A stretch of DNA of 64,000 bases. Source: Dasypus novemcinctus. Taxonomy: Eukaryota; Chordata; Mammalia; Cingulata; Dasypodidae. Below, one piece after another: positions 1 through 12,425 of the stretch (its first letter is position 1; each line of letters starts with the position of its first letter). The notes beneath the pieces were generated by a model that was not told the origin of the DNA, searched no databases, and saw nothing but the letters and a program-made list of their open reading frames with translations. Position numbers and translations under genes: made by a program. Location of the stretch: positions 163,056,216 through 163,120,215 of the forward strand of contig NC_080673.1 in the NCBI RefSeq assembly GCF_030445035.2, written 5' to 3'.

Positions 1-534
1 GACAGAAGCTCTATTTAATAATGATTCTCCATTGTTGAGAGGTAGTAAACATCTGCAAGCATCTACTTTCCCTCCGTTTCCTTTTTTAAAAACAATACTC
101 TAATTTTCATTTAAAAATCTACTTTATACCTAGTCTGTTGTTATGCCATGAAATTTGAGGGACTTAGCTCAAAAAAAAAAACAAAAACTTTAATTAGCCA
201 CAGTATTTGGTTGAGGGGCAGACACATGACTTACTCAGAGCCAGTGAAACATGATAGGGCCTTTTACTAGGATTCCTGGGGGAGAGATTCCATCTATCTC
301 CCCTAGCTTTAAACCTGTTGAATATATGATATAGTTCCTATAAGTAACTTGCCCTCATGAAGTCTGTGAATGAAGACCACCAATGAAGGGAAGTACAGTT
401 GAGCTAAGAAGCAGAAGCAATAACATGGGACGAGGCCTTATTTTGATACTGAGATTTGATCAAGAGCAGCTGAAACCAAACATATTCCAGGATTTTCAGA
501 TGTATGAACCAAGAAATCTGTTTTTTAAGATATA
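1..534. other. Intergenic, nothing recognised
   Basis: AT-rich sequence with a short A-run near 171-186. I see no gene, RNA or repeat family that I can name. Confidence 0.5.
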
Positions 535-902
535 ATTTTTTTGTTTACTTCATTTTTATTTATTCCCCTCTCCCACTGATGGTATTTTCATCTGCTCATT
601 GTTGGCTTGCCTTCTCCAGGAGGCAGTGGGACCCGAACCTGGAACCTCCCACACGAGAGGGGAGTGCCCAGCAGCCTAAGCCAAATCTGCTCCCCATGGA
701 CTGTGGCATCTGCTGGCATGTGGCAGCTGCTTGTTGAGGCAGGAATGGAGTCTAGTTTGTTGTAGTGGGAGATGGCATCTAAGCTCATTGCAGTGGGACA
801 CAGCATCTATTCATCTTCTTTTAGGAGGCACAGGAACCTGAACCCAGGACCTCCCATGTGCTAGTTGGTTGCCCAAGGAGTTGAACTACATCCACTTCCC
901 AA
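535..902 (-). repeat. DAS-type SINE, older subfamily, antisense
   Basis: Read on the minus strand, the element starts with a tRNA-like head (GGAAGTGGATGTAGTTCAAC near 900), followed by a B-box-like GGTTCAGGTTCC, and ends in a pyrimidine-rich stretch near 540-570 that corresponds to the A-rich tail. The same head structure occurs in the other DAS copies of this window (40866, 54677). DAS SINEs are tRNA-Ala derived and known from armadillos and other xenarthrans. This copy is diverged, and I could not define a clean target-site duplication. Confidence 0.8.
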
Positions 903-984
903 AACCTTCCTTTTTAACAATCAAATTTTATTAATATTAACTGATCTGTGGAATTCTACTCAAAATATAGAAAGGCTTTCTAGC

Positions 985-1215
985 GTAGTAGAAGAGATTT
1001 AAAAATATACCCATCTGGACTTGAATCCTAATTCTACCACTACACAAAGCTAGGACTCTGGGCAAGCTATACAGCCTCTCTGCATTTTAGTTGTCTTATT
1101 GTAATATATACATAATAAAATCCAAACCATAAAAGACAAATTATGGAAAGCTTCTGACCCAGTATCTGTCACCTAATAGGTACTCAATAAATGGTAATTA
1201 TTGTTATTACCTGTA
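985..1215 (+). repeat. MIR SINE
   Basis: The core reads like MIR: a tRNA-like 'cttgaatcctaattctacca' section, then 'gggcaagct', 'cctctctgcattttagttg', and a tail 'taggtactcaataaatggta'. This order matches the MIR family. The copy is old and diverged. Confidence 0.75.
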
Positions 1216-2356
1216 CAATAGAAGTAATAAATCATTCTAAGAGGTCCCCATTTTCATTCATAAAAAACTAAATACAAACTGTGGGGGGAAAATCAAAGAA
1301 ATGAAAGCATGTTTTCTGGTATTGTTAAATAAACCCAAATGTTCTAATGTGCATTATTTGTGTGACTTTAGGAATGTCATCCCACCTCTCATTAACCTCA
1401 GCTCTAAATGATTTGTTTGGGTAATGAATTCTAGTTTCTCTTCCAGTTCCAAACCTCTAATTATGTAATTCTTAAAGCTCAGTAGTTAGAAGTGAAATTG
1501 TATGAAATTTTTATAAATATACTAACTGTGTTCCTTAAAACATTACATAAAATGGAAAAGTCATATTTGATTTTCTCTACCTGGCTATAGACCTGGGAAT
1601 ATTTGGTAGGGTTGCTTTTTTAGAAGTTCTGATTTGGGGTGAGAAGTTGTTTAAAATATCATTCTTGCCTGCCTGTCTTCCTTCTTTCCTTCTTTTTTCT
1701 TGAATAATTTCGCTATTAAGCAAGGACAAGCAAGGTAGATATCAGCAAGGTGTGGGATCAGTGGTAGCCATTTGGAATAAGATATTGGAGCCAGAGCAAA
1801 GAGAGGAATGCTTCTGGTAAGTGGCAGTGGATCAGCTCAGGTTGTTAACAGAGCCTAAGCAAGGGTAAGAGAACATTTATATAGGGAGTGAACTGATTAT
1901 GACAGTGGGAGATTGATAACATCCTGGAAGAATTAATCCACTAAGTAATATACCGAACATAATGGCAGTAATGACTTTCCAGAGAACAGAGTTGCAAATA
2001 TGGAAAAAGAGAAAATTGTAATGAATCCTTGGCTGTTGAACTGGAATTAAAGATATCAGTGTGAATTCATGGTGCATATACTTTATATTTATATGTGAAT
2101 TTTAATATTTGTACATATATACATATATATAACTGTCCACTGAGAGGTTCTGGAATAGTGATACCTCAATAGCAATAAACACACAGTGCCCAGATTTTGG
2201 TTTCTAAATACCATTCTCAACTAAAAGGAAGCAGGTCTCTTTGGTGAAATGGCTGATTTTACAGGTAGGACAAGAAAAATAAAAAATTAGCCCAGAATAT
2301 CTTGCTCAAAGGATAGAGAAATATTAAAAACAAACAAACAACAACAACAACAAAAA
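1216..2356. other. Intergenic; MIR scrap, pyrimidine tract, (AAC)n
   Basis: A possible MIR scrap lies at about 1355-1460 (a 'gtgtgactttaggaatgtca' section). A C/T-rich run is at 1668-1702, an AT-alternating stretch at about 2100-2135, and a short (AAC)n simple repeat at 2328-2356. Nothing else is recognised. Confidence 0.45.
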
Positions 2357-3336
2357 CAGAGCTTAGCTTAAAAGGACTCGAACTGGCCAAATCTAGGGCA
2401 ATTTGAGTATCAAAATAAATAATAACTATAACTGATTAAAAGTCATTAATAAAATAAGAATCCATGAGCTCATATCAATATAAATAAATAGATGAATAAA
2501 TAAGTGCAGACAAGACAAGCCATTTTCTACTGGCAATAAGTCAACTAATAAATGTGTGATGAATAATGGAATTAGAAAACAGTAATTTGACAACCATCAT
2601 AGTAATATTAATTTAATCAAGACATATCAATACCTCCTAAAGTGATCGGATCAAAGTTTGCTGTACAATGGGGTCTTTACATAGTTTCAAAGTACCTCTC
2701 TACAAATACTTATTAATCATAAAGAGCACATGAATAATTTTACAGTGGAGAAACATAGCAGATATCACCTTAATCAAATGATTAAAGTTAACATCACTAG
2801 TAATGGAACAAATTGAAATTGTGTACTACCTAATAGGATAAAATGAAAAGAGCACAACATCACTTCTGTGATATTCCTGCCAAAAATGCATAATCTGAAT
2901 CTAATCATAGAAAACCATCAGGCAAATCCAAATTGAAGAACCTTCTACAAGATAATTGACTATAATATTCAAACAGTAGTAAGGTTATGAAAGACAAGGA
3001 AAGACTGAGACTCTGTTTATGAATGAAGGACATTAAAGAGATTGCATCATGATATCTTGATTTGAATCTTTGCATAAAAGACATTATTAAGATAATTGTT
3101 GAAACTTAAATGGGGTATGTAGATTAAGTAGTGATGCGGTATCATTTCTAATTTTCTAAATGTGATAGTTATACTGGGGTTATGTAGGGGAATGGCCTTT
3201 TATGTGTGAATAGCACCAAAGTATTTGGGGTGGTGGGATATGATGTCATCTACTTATTATTTAATGGTTCAGAGAAACACAAATTCTTTGTGCTACACTT
3301 TTATTTAAGTTTGAAATTATTTCAGAATTAAAATGT
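2357..3336 (+). repeat. Probable old L1M-family 3' untranslated sequence
   Basis: The stretch ends with 'gtttgaaattatttcagaat' followed by an A-rich run, as old mammalian L1M 3' ends do. The preceding kilobase reads like the noncoding 3' region of such an element (for example 'gaaagacaaggaaagactga'). No target-site duplication is visible, and the family assignment comes from remembered sequence style rather than an alignment. Confidence 0.4.
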
Positions 3337-3900
3337 TCATTGATTTCCACTCCTAGATATGTACCCAAAAGAATTGAAAACAGGGACTCAAACATGTTCA
3401 TATACATTGTGCATGTATACAGCAGCAATATCCACAATAGCCAAAAGGTGAAAACAACTCAAATATCCATCAACAGATGAATGGATAAACTAACAAACAA
3501 ACAAGCAAAAATGTGGCATATACATATAATGGAATAATATTCAACCTTTAAAAAGAAGTTGTGATGTGTGTTATAGCATTATACTTGAAAACATTACGCT
3601 AAGTGAAAGAAACCAAGCACAAAATGTCGTATATTATGATGCCATCTGTATGAAATATCTAGAATAGGTAAATCCAGAGACAGAACAAGGATTGCAGTTG
3701 CCAGGGACTTTGAGAAGGTGGGAATGAGGAGAAACTGTTTCATGGGTAAGGAGTTTTCCTTTGGAGATGGAAATGTTTTGAAACTAGATAAGAAGTGGTG
3801 GTTGCACAACATCATGAATACTGACTTGTTCACTTTAAAATGGTTAATTTTATATTATATAAATATCACTTCAATCAATTATTTTTAAGAATTATCTTTA
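3337..3900 (+). repeat. L1M 3' end (ORF2 terminus plus 3' region)
   Basis: It contains the degenerate ORF2 C-terminal signature 'ccactcctagatatgtaccc', then 'aatatccatcaacagatgaa' and 'atggaataatattcaacctt', which are shared by mammalian L1 ORF2 3' ends. It finishes with an A/T-rich tail near 3880-3910. The coding potential is destroyed. Confidence 0.8.
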
Positions 3901-4391
3901 AAAAAAATAAAATATCACAAAAGCCCAAATAGTCTGGAAACTACCTAAATGTCCATCAAAAGATGAATAGATAGATATGTTGTGATGTATTCATACAACA
4001 GAATACTATTTTGCAATAAATAGGAACAAACTACCAAAATATGCAATAGCACTGATGAATCTAACAGCTTCATGCTATGAAATAATGCTGATACACAAAA
4101 AAGTAATCTTTGCATAATTTTATTTTTATGAAATTTTAGAATGGGAAAAACTAATCTATGATAATAGAAATAAGATCTGTGGTTGTTTGACTCTGGAAAG
4201 TGGGAGAGACTGTCTGGAGGAGCACAGAGAACATTCTAGGGGGATGGGAAAGTGCTCTTAATTGAGATGGCAATTAAACATGTTTACAATCATCAAAAGT
4301 CATCAGTCTGTACTTTTAAAATGTGTTAATTTTGTTGTGCATAAATTATACTTCATTAAAGTTGATTTTAAAATAAAATAAAATAAAATAC
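3901..4391 (+). repeat. Second L1M 3' end with (AAAAT)n tail
   Basis: This is an independent copy of the L1 ORF2-terminal motif ('aatgtccatcaaaagatgaa', 'acagaatactattttgcaat'), followed by L1-type 3' sequence and a tail of repeated aaaat units at 4365-4391. It lies head-to-tail with the previous L1 fragment, so this short region took two L1 insertions or one was duplicated. Confidence 0.75.
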
Positions 4392-7300
4392 TACCGGTAA
4401 TGAATAAAGCAGAAAACAAAATATCAACAAAGACAATAAATAAAAATAAAGCCAGTTGAAATTGGTCCCTATAGAAGTATTTTTAATAATCAGTCATGAA
4501 ATGGTAAATTGCCTATTTGTTCACTAAAACTTAATCATCTAGTAAATGTAATAAGCTTATAAGTTTTAATTTACTTATCTCTTAATTTTAATGTTATACA
4601 TTTAATAAAATCTTATTTTAAAAGCAAAAGTTCTAAACCAAGCCACTTCATTATGTAAATTTGTTTATTTTGTGTGTTCCTTATGCTAATTGCTTAAAAA
4701 TATTTTAACTATGCTTTGCCAAAATTTTGTGATTGTGTTTTAAGGCCAGACAATTCACTTAGTATAAAATGCAATCAAATGCTTTGATTGTCTTGGTCAG
4801 TAAAGGACCCTGTTACTTCACTGTCGATATACCAATATAAGATATTTGAAATTTTTTAGTTCCAAAAGCTTAATGATGGCTCTAGTTTACTTGAAAATTA
4901 TTCTATTCCCCTAAAATTGAAAGCATTTTTAGTTGCTACAGGACTAATCCTCTTTTAAGATCAATAAACCGAATATTCAATGGCCATTGGTCATTCCTTA
5001 CAAAAGAAATGATATCTGAAAAGGGAAAATGAGTTATGTAAAATGAACTTTGCAGGAAAAGTGCAGCAAGATTTTACTATTGCTAGGCCTTGTATTAAGA
5101 TATAATCATTTAACTCATTGCAGAATATACTCATTCCAAGGAGTTCTGATAAGCACTGAGAGCTATTTTAAGAGTCTACTTACAACCCAATCCTGTTAAA
5201 ACCAATGCTTTATGGATTCTTTATACTGGAATAAAAGAAGAATGACATCTAAGGTTTAAATATTGAAAATTATTCATTATACTCTTACTCCTCTATTCTT
5301 GAATGGATTATTCAGTGCCCTTAAGAACAACCCCTAAATTATTTAAAAGAAACTAAGCAATCTAAATTCTTCCGCTCCCTGAATTATTTAAAGCATAAAT
5401 GTTTCCTGTTGAATGCTTTTGTGGTCACATTTTGTGTCTTGATCTAAGTGAATAAAATTAGGTTTCATGCAATAATACCAGAAGCAATGGCTAGAAATAA
5501 TACATGAAGTGACTGTCATTGTTTATTTCTTATGAGAATGATGAAACAGAGATCATCAATAATAAACATTTATTATTTTTTAATAAAGCCTTGTGCCAAC
5601 AAAAAATTACCCTTCCACTTTCTCCCTCTGCTCGCTCTTGCTCTTGCTCGCTCTCTCTTCCTCACCTTATACAAAAGTCAATTGTAATAAATGTTCCTCT
5701 GGAAAATTTTTAACTCACTGCCAAATATATCTGCTGTTGCTAACTCAGCTTTCCAAACAAATTACAATATTTTATATTAGCAATAATATACTTACCAGTG
5801 TGGCCAATTACCTTGCTGAAAAGATGTTGGCAATCTGTCATTTTATGTGAAATCCAGTGCATTCTCTCTTGAGTATAGCTTTGATTATATTGCTTAGAGG
5901 TAATATCGTGCTTCATTTGCCTCACAGGCTTAGGAACAGACTACCTTGAAGTCTTATTAGAACCTCATTTTTGTCATTAAATTTAATTGTCTCTCATTTA
6001 TTAGCGTTTTTAACAAGTCCAAACCACATGGTTTAAGTTTCAGATTTTATTTTTCTTCTCATCTTCTTGTCAGGAAGAAGGGAGGAGGAAAGTCAGTTGA
6101 AAGTTCAAAAATCTTACAGCAGGAGGAAAAATAAGAATACAGAAATAACTGATTTAGAAAGAGAATAAGCAATAGTGGCATTACTCTGTTCAGTTGACAC
6201 TCTTGAACTGAATTGCAATACTCTGATTTCATAGATTTTTCTCTGAATTGAATAATATTTTAAATGTAATGAGCATCCATTATTCAAGTTTTCTGATTGC
6301 AAGCAATTGAAGCCAACTCAAGATACCTTAAGGAAAAAAATGTTAGTAGCTCAGAAGTGTTGAAAAAATATAGTTTACAGTCATATTTCACAGTCTGTTT
6401 CACAGACACAAGAGCAAAAATTCCAGGTTTTCAAAAGAAATTGCAACAAGGAAAGTTGTATAGCTCTTACTATTCTGCTTCTCTTTGGACTTTTTCTTCA
6501 TTTTTCCCTTTCTGTAAATTAGTTTCCCAATTCATATCGCTTGTAGAACTTGGCTAACCCAAAGTTCCCAAGGTTACATCCAATTTGTTCAAGAGATAGC
6601 CAAGATGCACCTAAATTTCCTGGCAGAAATGCCCAGCGAGAGCCAAATGCTTATCCGTGGTCAAATCAATATAAACAGGATTTCCAAAATATTATGTGGT
6701 TGGAGGACTGGGGATATCATAATTTTCCATAGAAAAGGAAGGTTTATTGTTTCACGATTTAGGTAGAAAGTATATGACCATCATAGAAACCAATAGTTAA
6801 TCCATTTCAAAGCAAATAGAATTTTACGTTGGTCTCTTCATAGCTGACATTCTTAAAGCTATTTTCCAAGCACTAAGAAGTTACACTATTAGAATTCTAT
6901 TTTGTACCCAAGTGTACGAACTTGGGTAATTTCAGAAGCAGTTAAAATCAGATATGTGGACAAACAGGAGACCCAATGGTGTCAATGAACTCTGTGAACC
7001 ACCAACCTCCTCATTACAGACTAATTTGGTGGGAGTTTTCTAGAGATGCTTGATAATTACAGCATCTTGGTGAGTTCATAAGAATCATCTATTTGATACT
7101 TCAGACTGAGGTATGCAAAGTTGGCTCATTAAACCCAATCTCTTCCGAAAATTGTGTACCTCTTTAATTCATACATTAAGCCCTTTATACCTAGAATACA
7201 TGATTGGCCTCTGTGTTCTTGATTGGCCAATGTTTGATAAAAAAATTATTGAAATTTGCAATTGGGCCTGATCTGTTTTTCATATACTGTAAAATAAAAT

Positions 7301-8289
7301 CTAGTCACTCTAAAATTAAATTTATGGCACTTGATTGAAGCATTTTCATCTCAAGCAATACATCTGATTGAATGATCTGGATTCTGGTCACTTTCACCCA
7401 GGTTGCCCAGACTTTTCAAAGAGTTTCAAACTCAGAATTCCCACAATTCATTGTCTACATTTCTTTTAAGAAGAGTACAATCCGTTACATTTTTATGTAT
7501 CATTTCCCCTTAGAAATGTCCAGAAGCCTTTGCAAATAAAACTTGGCAATGGCTGTAAGTTAGTCTTAAAGTCAGACAGTCAAACAGCTGCCTTCAAAAC
7601 ATCTACCTGTCTACTTTTTACTACCAACCTAATGGTGCCCTCTAGAAGTTTTCATAAGCAAAATTATCTTCACCTTTGGAATGCCTTTGGAACTTCTTTC
7701 AACTTCCGTTGCCTCCTGTTGACTGGTCTCCAGAGAATAAAACACGACTCACCTTTCCATACTTCCCTTGTAAGCATTCACTTTCATTAAAACAAGTTTT
7801 GGCTTCTGAATTTGTGTTACATATTAAATTAGTATTAAATTCACATCAGAGCACTCAGAGAAATAAGCACAGTATAAATAAATCAATTCAAATGAATAAA
7901 GCATTAGGTGGGCTGTGCAATGGGGCAGAAGTGTCTGTATATTTGCAGGAAATCCAGTAAAAGATGAATGGCTTTGGAGAGCATGTGCACAGCAAGGAAA
8001 GTGTCCAAATGAAGAAGTCAGAGGCAATAAGTCTTTCATTCACACTTCACAGCTCATCCAGCTCACATTTGCATGGTCTTTGAAACCCAGCTGTTAAAAC
8101 TCTCTTTTTTGCTTTGAAAGCCAAAGGCACTGTGCTCTACGATGGATATCACACATTAAAATGAACATATCCAATGGTAGTATATTTTTCTTGTGCCTAG
8201 AATTTATTAAAATGATTAGGTAAAACATTTAGTTAATAAGAAGACATTGATGTGAATAATCCATAATTATGAAAAATTTCCTCTATGAA
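4392..8289. other. Intergenic, mostly unique
   Basis: About 3.9 kb of AT-rich sequence. The only structured part I see is a CT-rich low-complexity run at about 5608-5665 (repeats of 'gctcttgctc' and 'tctctctt'). The short open frames here have no recognisable domains and no splice context that convinces me. Confidence 0.5.
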
Positions 8290-8908
8290 ATTCTCTTTTA
8301 AAATTTTTATTCTAGTAAAATATATACAACCTATGAATTCTCCCTATTAACCACATTTAAATATATAATTCAGTGGTATTAATTATACTCACAATGTTGT
8401 ACTACCATCATGAACTTCAATTACCAAAACATTCCATCACTCCAAACAGAAATTCTGTGCCAATTAAGTTAACTCCTCATTCCCTACCCCTACCCAGGCC
8501 GCTGGTAACCTGTGTTCAAGTTTCTGACTATGAATTTGCTTAATCTAATTATTTAATATCAGCTCATACAATATTTATCCTTTTGTGTTTGCATTGTTTC
8601 ACTCAACATGATGTCTTCAAGGTTCATCCATACTGTATCAGAACTTCACTCCTTTTTAAGGCTAAATAATATTCCATTGTATGTGTATAAAACACCAAGT
8701 TTATTCACTTGGGTTGTTTCCATCTTGTGGCAATTTTTAATAATGTCCTTATGAGAAGCAGTGTGTAAATATCTGTTTGAGACCTTGCTTTCAATTCTTT
8801 GTGGTATATAACTAGAAGAAAGATTCCAGAGTCACTTCATGATACTATAGCTAACTTCCCGAGGAACTTCTTCCACAGCAGCTACACTTACCACCAATAG
8901 TGTGTGAG
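8290..8908 (-). repeat. L1M 3' end, antisense
   Basis: It contains the reverse of a familiar old-L1 3' region: 'cattgtttcactcaacatga', 'gtcttcaaggttcatccata', 'aataatattccattgtatgt', then 'tctgtttgagaccttgcttt', and near the end 'cttcttccacagcagctaca'. It is diverged and noncoding. Confidence 0.8.
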
Positions 8909-9140
8909 TTTTGAAGAGGAGGGAGAGGCAGGAAGAGACTGCCATGTGTATTGCCAAGTGACAAAGGCAATACAAAGATAACCTAATGATGTAGGTTATC
9001 TGGCATCCAGCACCAGAACTCCATAGACTTTGAGGAGAAAGCATCACTTGATGATGAATTGACCTGGACTTCTATTAGCCTCAAAACCCTGAGCTAATCA
9101 TTCCAAGATATTTGACTGAGCAGCCAAGGAAACTAAAACA
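8909..9140 (+). repeat. LTR-like repeat fragment (TG...CA family), 3' part
   Basis: It shares with 51395-51863 (read in reverse) and 63690-64000 the order 'gactgccatgtgtattgcca', 'gagaaagcatcacttgatga', and an end 'gcagccaaggaaactaaaac'. Only the 3' portion is present. The family resembles mammalian MaLR-type LTRs, but I cannot name the subfamily. Confidence 0.55.
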
Positions 9141-9284
9141 TCCACCTTATTATTTACAACACACAATACTGTGGTATCTTTGTTACAACTAAGGAAAAAA
9201 TAAAATTATAATGAACTATTAATTATAGTCCAGAGTTTGCATTATAGTTCATTACTTGTTTCCTACAGTTGTTGTTTTTCACAT

Positions 9285-10135
9285 ATGCCCTTTATAATGT
9301 TGATGAAGTTCCTCTCTGTTCCTAGTTTTCCAAGAGCTTTTACCAAGAAGGCGTGCTAGATTTTCTCAAATGCTGGCCTCCTAAATTGAATTAGAGGGTC
9401 TTCCCTCCCCTTCAATTCTTTGGAAGAGTTTGAGCAGGATTTGTGTTAAGTCTCAGAATGTTTGGTAAAATTCCCCTGTGAAGCCATCTGGTCCTGTACT
9501 TTTCTTTGCTGGTAGGTTTTTGATTACTGATTCAATCCCTTTACTAGTAATTGGTTTCTTGAAATATTCTATTTCTTCTTGATTCAGTGTAGGTAGTTTA
9601 TGTATTTCTAAGAATTTGTCCATTTCATCTAGATTATCTAATTTTTTTCTTACAGTTGCTCATAGTATCCACTTATGGTACTTTTTATTTCAGCATGGTC
9701 AGGAGTAAGGCTTACCATTTCATTTGTGATTTTAAGTGTGCCCTCTCTCTTTTTATTCCTTTGCCATCTAACTAAAGTTTTGACAATATTGTTGATCTTC
9801 AAATAATCAACTTTTGATTGTTTTAATTCTCTTTATTGTTTTTTTGTTCTCTGTTTCATTTATCTCCCCTCTAATCTTTATTTCCTTCCTTCTACTTGCT
9901 TTGTGTTTAGTTTTTCTCTAGTTCTAGTTTTGAGGTCAGTCTCTGATTTGAAGTCTTTTTAAAATGTAAGTATTTACAGCTATAAATTTTTCTCTCAGTA
10001 CTGCCTTTGCTGCATTCCATAATTTTTACTACATTGTATTTTCACTTTTCATTTGCATCAAAATATTTCCTAATTTCCCCTGTGATTTCTTCTTTAACAA
10101 ATTGGTTGGTTAAGAGTACATTGCTTAGGGAATGA
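9285..10135 (-). pseudogene. L1 ORF2 remnant, antisense, part 1
   Basis: The minus strand reads as a decayed L1 ORF2 from the region between endonuclease and reverse transcriptase into the start of the latter. On the plus strand this shows as 'cctgtgaagccatctggtcc', the reverse of the ORF2 PDGF-type block. It is followed by the linker region near 9700-10100, with many stops. It breaks at about 10130 and resumes at about 11596, so a later insertion split it. Confidence 0.8.
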
Positions 10136-10815
10136 ATAACAGTGAATCTGGAGGTGATGAAGATTGTACTTTATAGTACAAATACAAGAATGTCCTTCTT
10201 TGAACTAGAACAAATGTATGTCACTATTACAAAGTGGTAAGAATATGGTGATGCATAGGAAAAATACAATTAATGTAACTTATCACTATAGCTAACAGCA
10301 ATATTGTAATATTCTTACATCATTATCAAAGAAGGTACTATATCAATGCTAAGGACCAATAATAGAGGGGTATGAGATTTTTTCTTTCAGACTAAGGAAA
10401 ACATTCAAAAATTTACTGAGGTGATGACTACAAAGCTCTGTGATGAAAGTGAGAGCCACTGAGTGTATGCTTTGGATAGATTATACAAGGCAAGAGACTG
10501 TATAATCCAGTAAACCACGTGGTGAAAGATGGACTGTGGTTAACAATACAAATATGAGTGTTCTCTCATGATACATAACAAATGTACAACACTAATACCT
10601 GGTGCTAACAATAGGGGGTGCATGGAAAAAATATAGCATATGTAAGATATGGACCATACTTAGTGTTGATAATCTGATGATGTTCTTTGATAATCTGTAA
10701 AAAATGTTCCACAACAATGCAAGGTGTTGGTGGAAAGGTATTCTGCACACTATGAATGATTGCTTTATAAGCTCACAACTTCACTAATAAAAATATATAT
10801 ATTAAAAATTTTTTA
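10136..10815 (+). repeat. Inserted L1-type 3' end with internal duplication
   Basis: This segment interrupts the antisense L1. It ends in an A/T-rich tail at 10785-10815 after 'cacaacttcactaataaaaa', as a plus-strand retroelement 3' end would. Two related blocks lie in tandem: about 10150-10500 and about 10505-10760 both contain a 'gtggttaac/gtactttat-acaatacaaata' core, an 'aacaaatgta' core and a 'gatgcatagg/ggtgcatgga-aaaaat' core. I infer an L1 3' UTR; the family is uncertain. Confidence 0.45.
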
Positions 10816-11595
10816 AATGAGTTAATTGCCCTGCGTCAATAAATCCAAATAAAAAGTCCCAGCATTTGATCATCCATTTGAAGTTTGGCAAAATCTTTTC
10901 CCACATTTAAAGATTTTATTGGTTACTCTCTAGCAAGATACACAGAAAACAGTGACTGTGTTTCATTGATGTGGTAATTATTCACAACACAAAATGGTGA
11001 TGGGGTTATGACTTTTGTAAAGCCAGGCAAAAATTGGGATATCTGTACTAAATTTTTCTTGAATTGTATTTCATTCAGTTCTGTGTTTTCTTTATGTGGG
11101 AATAAAACAAACTGGGGATAGGCCAAAAATGACTACTTGTAATGAATTGTGAACTACCCAAATATAATTATAAATATATATTACCTATTATACAAGATAT
11201 TAAAAAATATAAAAGTCTATATTCATGCATCTGAGTTAAATATAAATAAATAACAAAAATGTGGAGTGGCTCAAATGCTCAGATTTTTTAATAAACTTGT
11301 TCCTGTGAAATCCAGACATGTTTTGAAAATATGAACCTATAAAATTTTTTCATTGAAATATTTTGGATGAAGTTTTTCATGTCTCTAGCATTTTTATTCT
11401 TACTTTTGATGAATTATCTGATATATTTATTTGACTTTTGAAAATTTAGACAAGTATCTGTATTTATCTGAATATTAAGAAAATGAATGTTCAGTACTAA
11501 GCTGCCTATAATGTAGATAAACAAAGACACCCATAAATTAAAGAGTTAAAGAAAATTGTGCAAAATTCTCACCCTTTTGACTAAGATCAAGTAAA
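10816..11595. other. Sequence between the two antisense L1 halves, unassigned
   Basis: About 780 bp, part of the material separating the halves of the antisense L1. I recognise no family and no gene. It may belong to the same insertion as 10136-10815 or to a separate one. Confidence 0.4.
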
Positions 11596-12425
11596 GAACA
11601 TGTTGTTTAATTTCCACATATATATGTATTTTCCATTTCTACCTGTGCTATTTATTTCTAGCTTTATTCCATTATGGTCAGAGAAGATACATTGAATTTT
11701 TGAGCCTTGTCTTGGGACCTAAGATATGGTCTATCTTGGAGAATGATCCATATGCACTTGAGAAGAATGTGTATTCTCTTGTTGCTGGGTGAAGTGTTCT
11801 ATATATGTCTATTAGGCCTAGTTGGCTTAGAATATTGTTCTATCCATAATTGAGAGTAGTGTGTTAAAATCTCCTACTATTAATGTAGAATTGTCAATTT
11901 CCCATTCCAAATATGTTAGTATTTTCTTCTTATGTTTTGGAGCTATATTTTTAGGTGCATTTATATTTATTAATCTTATATCTTTTTGTTGAATTGACTC
12001 CTTTACAGTATATAATGAACGTCTTTATTACTTATATTTGTTTTTGACCTAAATTCCATTTTATCTGATATTAGCTAGCTACCCCTAGCTCTCTTTTGGC
12101 TTCTATTTCCATGGTGTATTTTTTTCCATCCTTTCCATTTTAACCCAGTTTTATCTTTGAATTAAAGGTGAGTTGTTAGTAAATAGCATTTAGTTGGGTC
12201 ATGCTTTTTAAAACATTCTGCCACTCTCTGACATTTAGTGGTGAGTTTTATCCATTTACATTTAAAGTAACTACTGACAATGCAGGAATTTCCTCTGCCT
12301 TTTTGGTACTTTGTCATTGTAAGTAATTTATATTTTTTGTCCCTCAGTTTTCCAGACAAGTTTCCTGGTTTTTCTTTTTGTGGTGGAATAGTACCCTGGA
12401 TTGTCTTATACTGCCATCTTGTTCA
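11596..12425 (-). pseudogene. L1 ORF2 remnant, antisense, part 2
   Basis: It continues the antisense L1: 'tgttgtttaatttccacata', 'ttccattatggtcagagaag', then the block around 11860-12350 with the reverse of the L1 linker and endonuclease-proximal sequence. It is decayed. The sequence resumes where 9285-10135 stopped, with similar sequence at both junctions (taagagtacattgctta at 10111 and taaagaacatgttgttta at 11592), which may be a decayed target-site duplication. Confidence 0.75.

Noticed and set aside
5608..5665. CT-rich tract as a possible promoter or recombination signal
   Set aside because: Plain low-complexity sequence with no adjacent gene.
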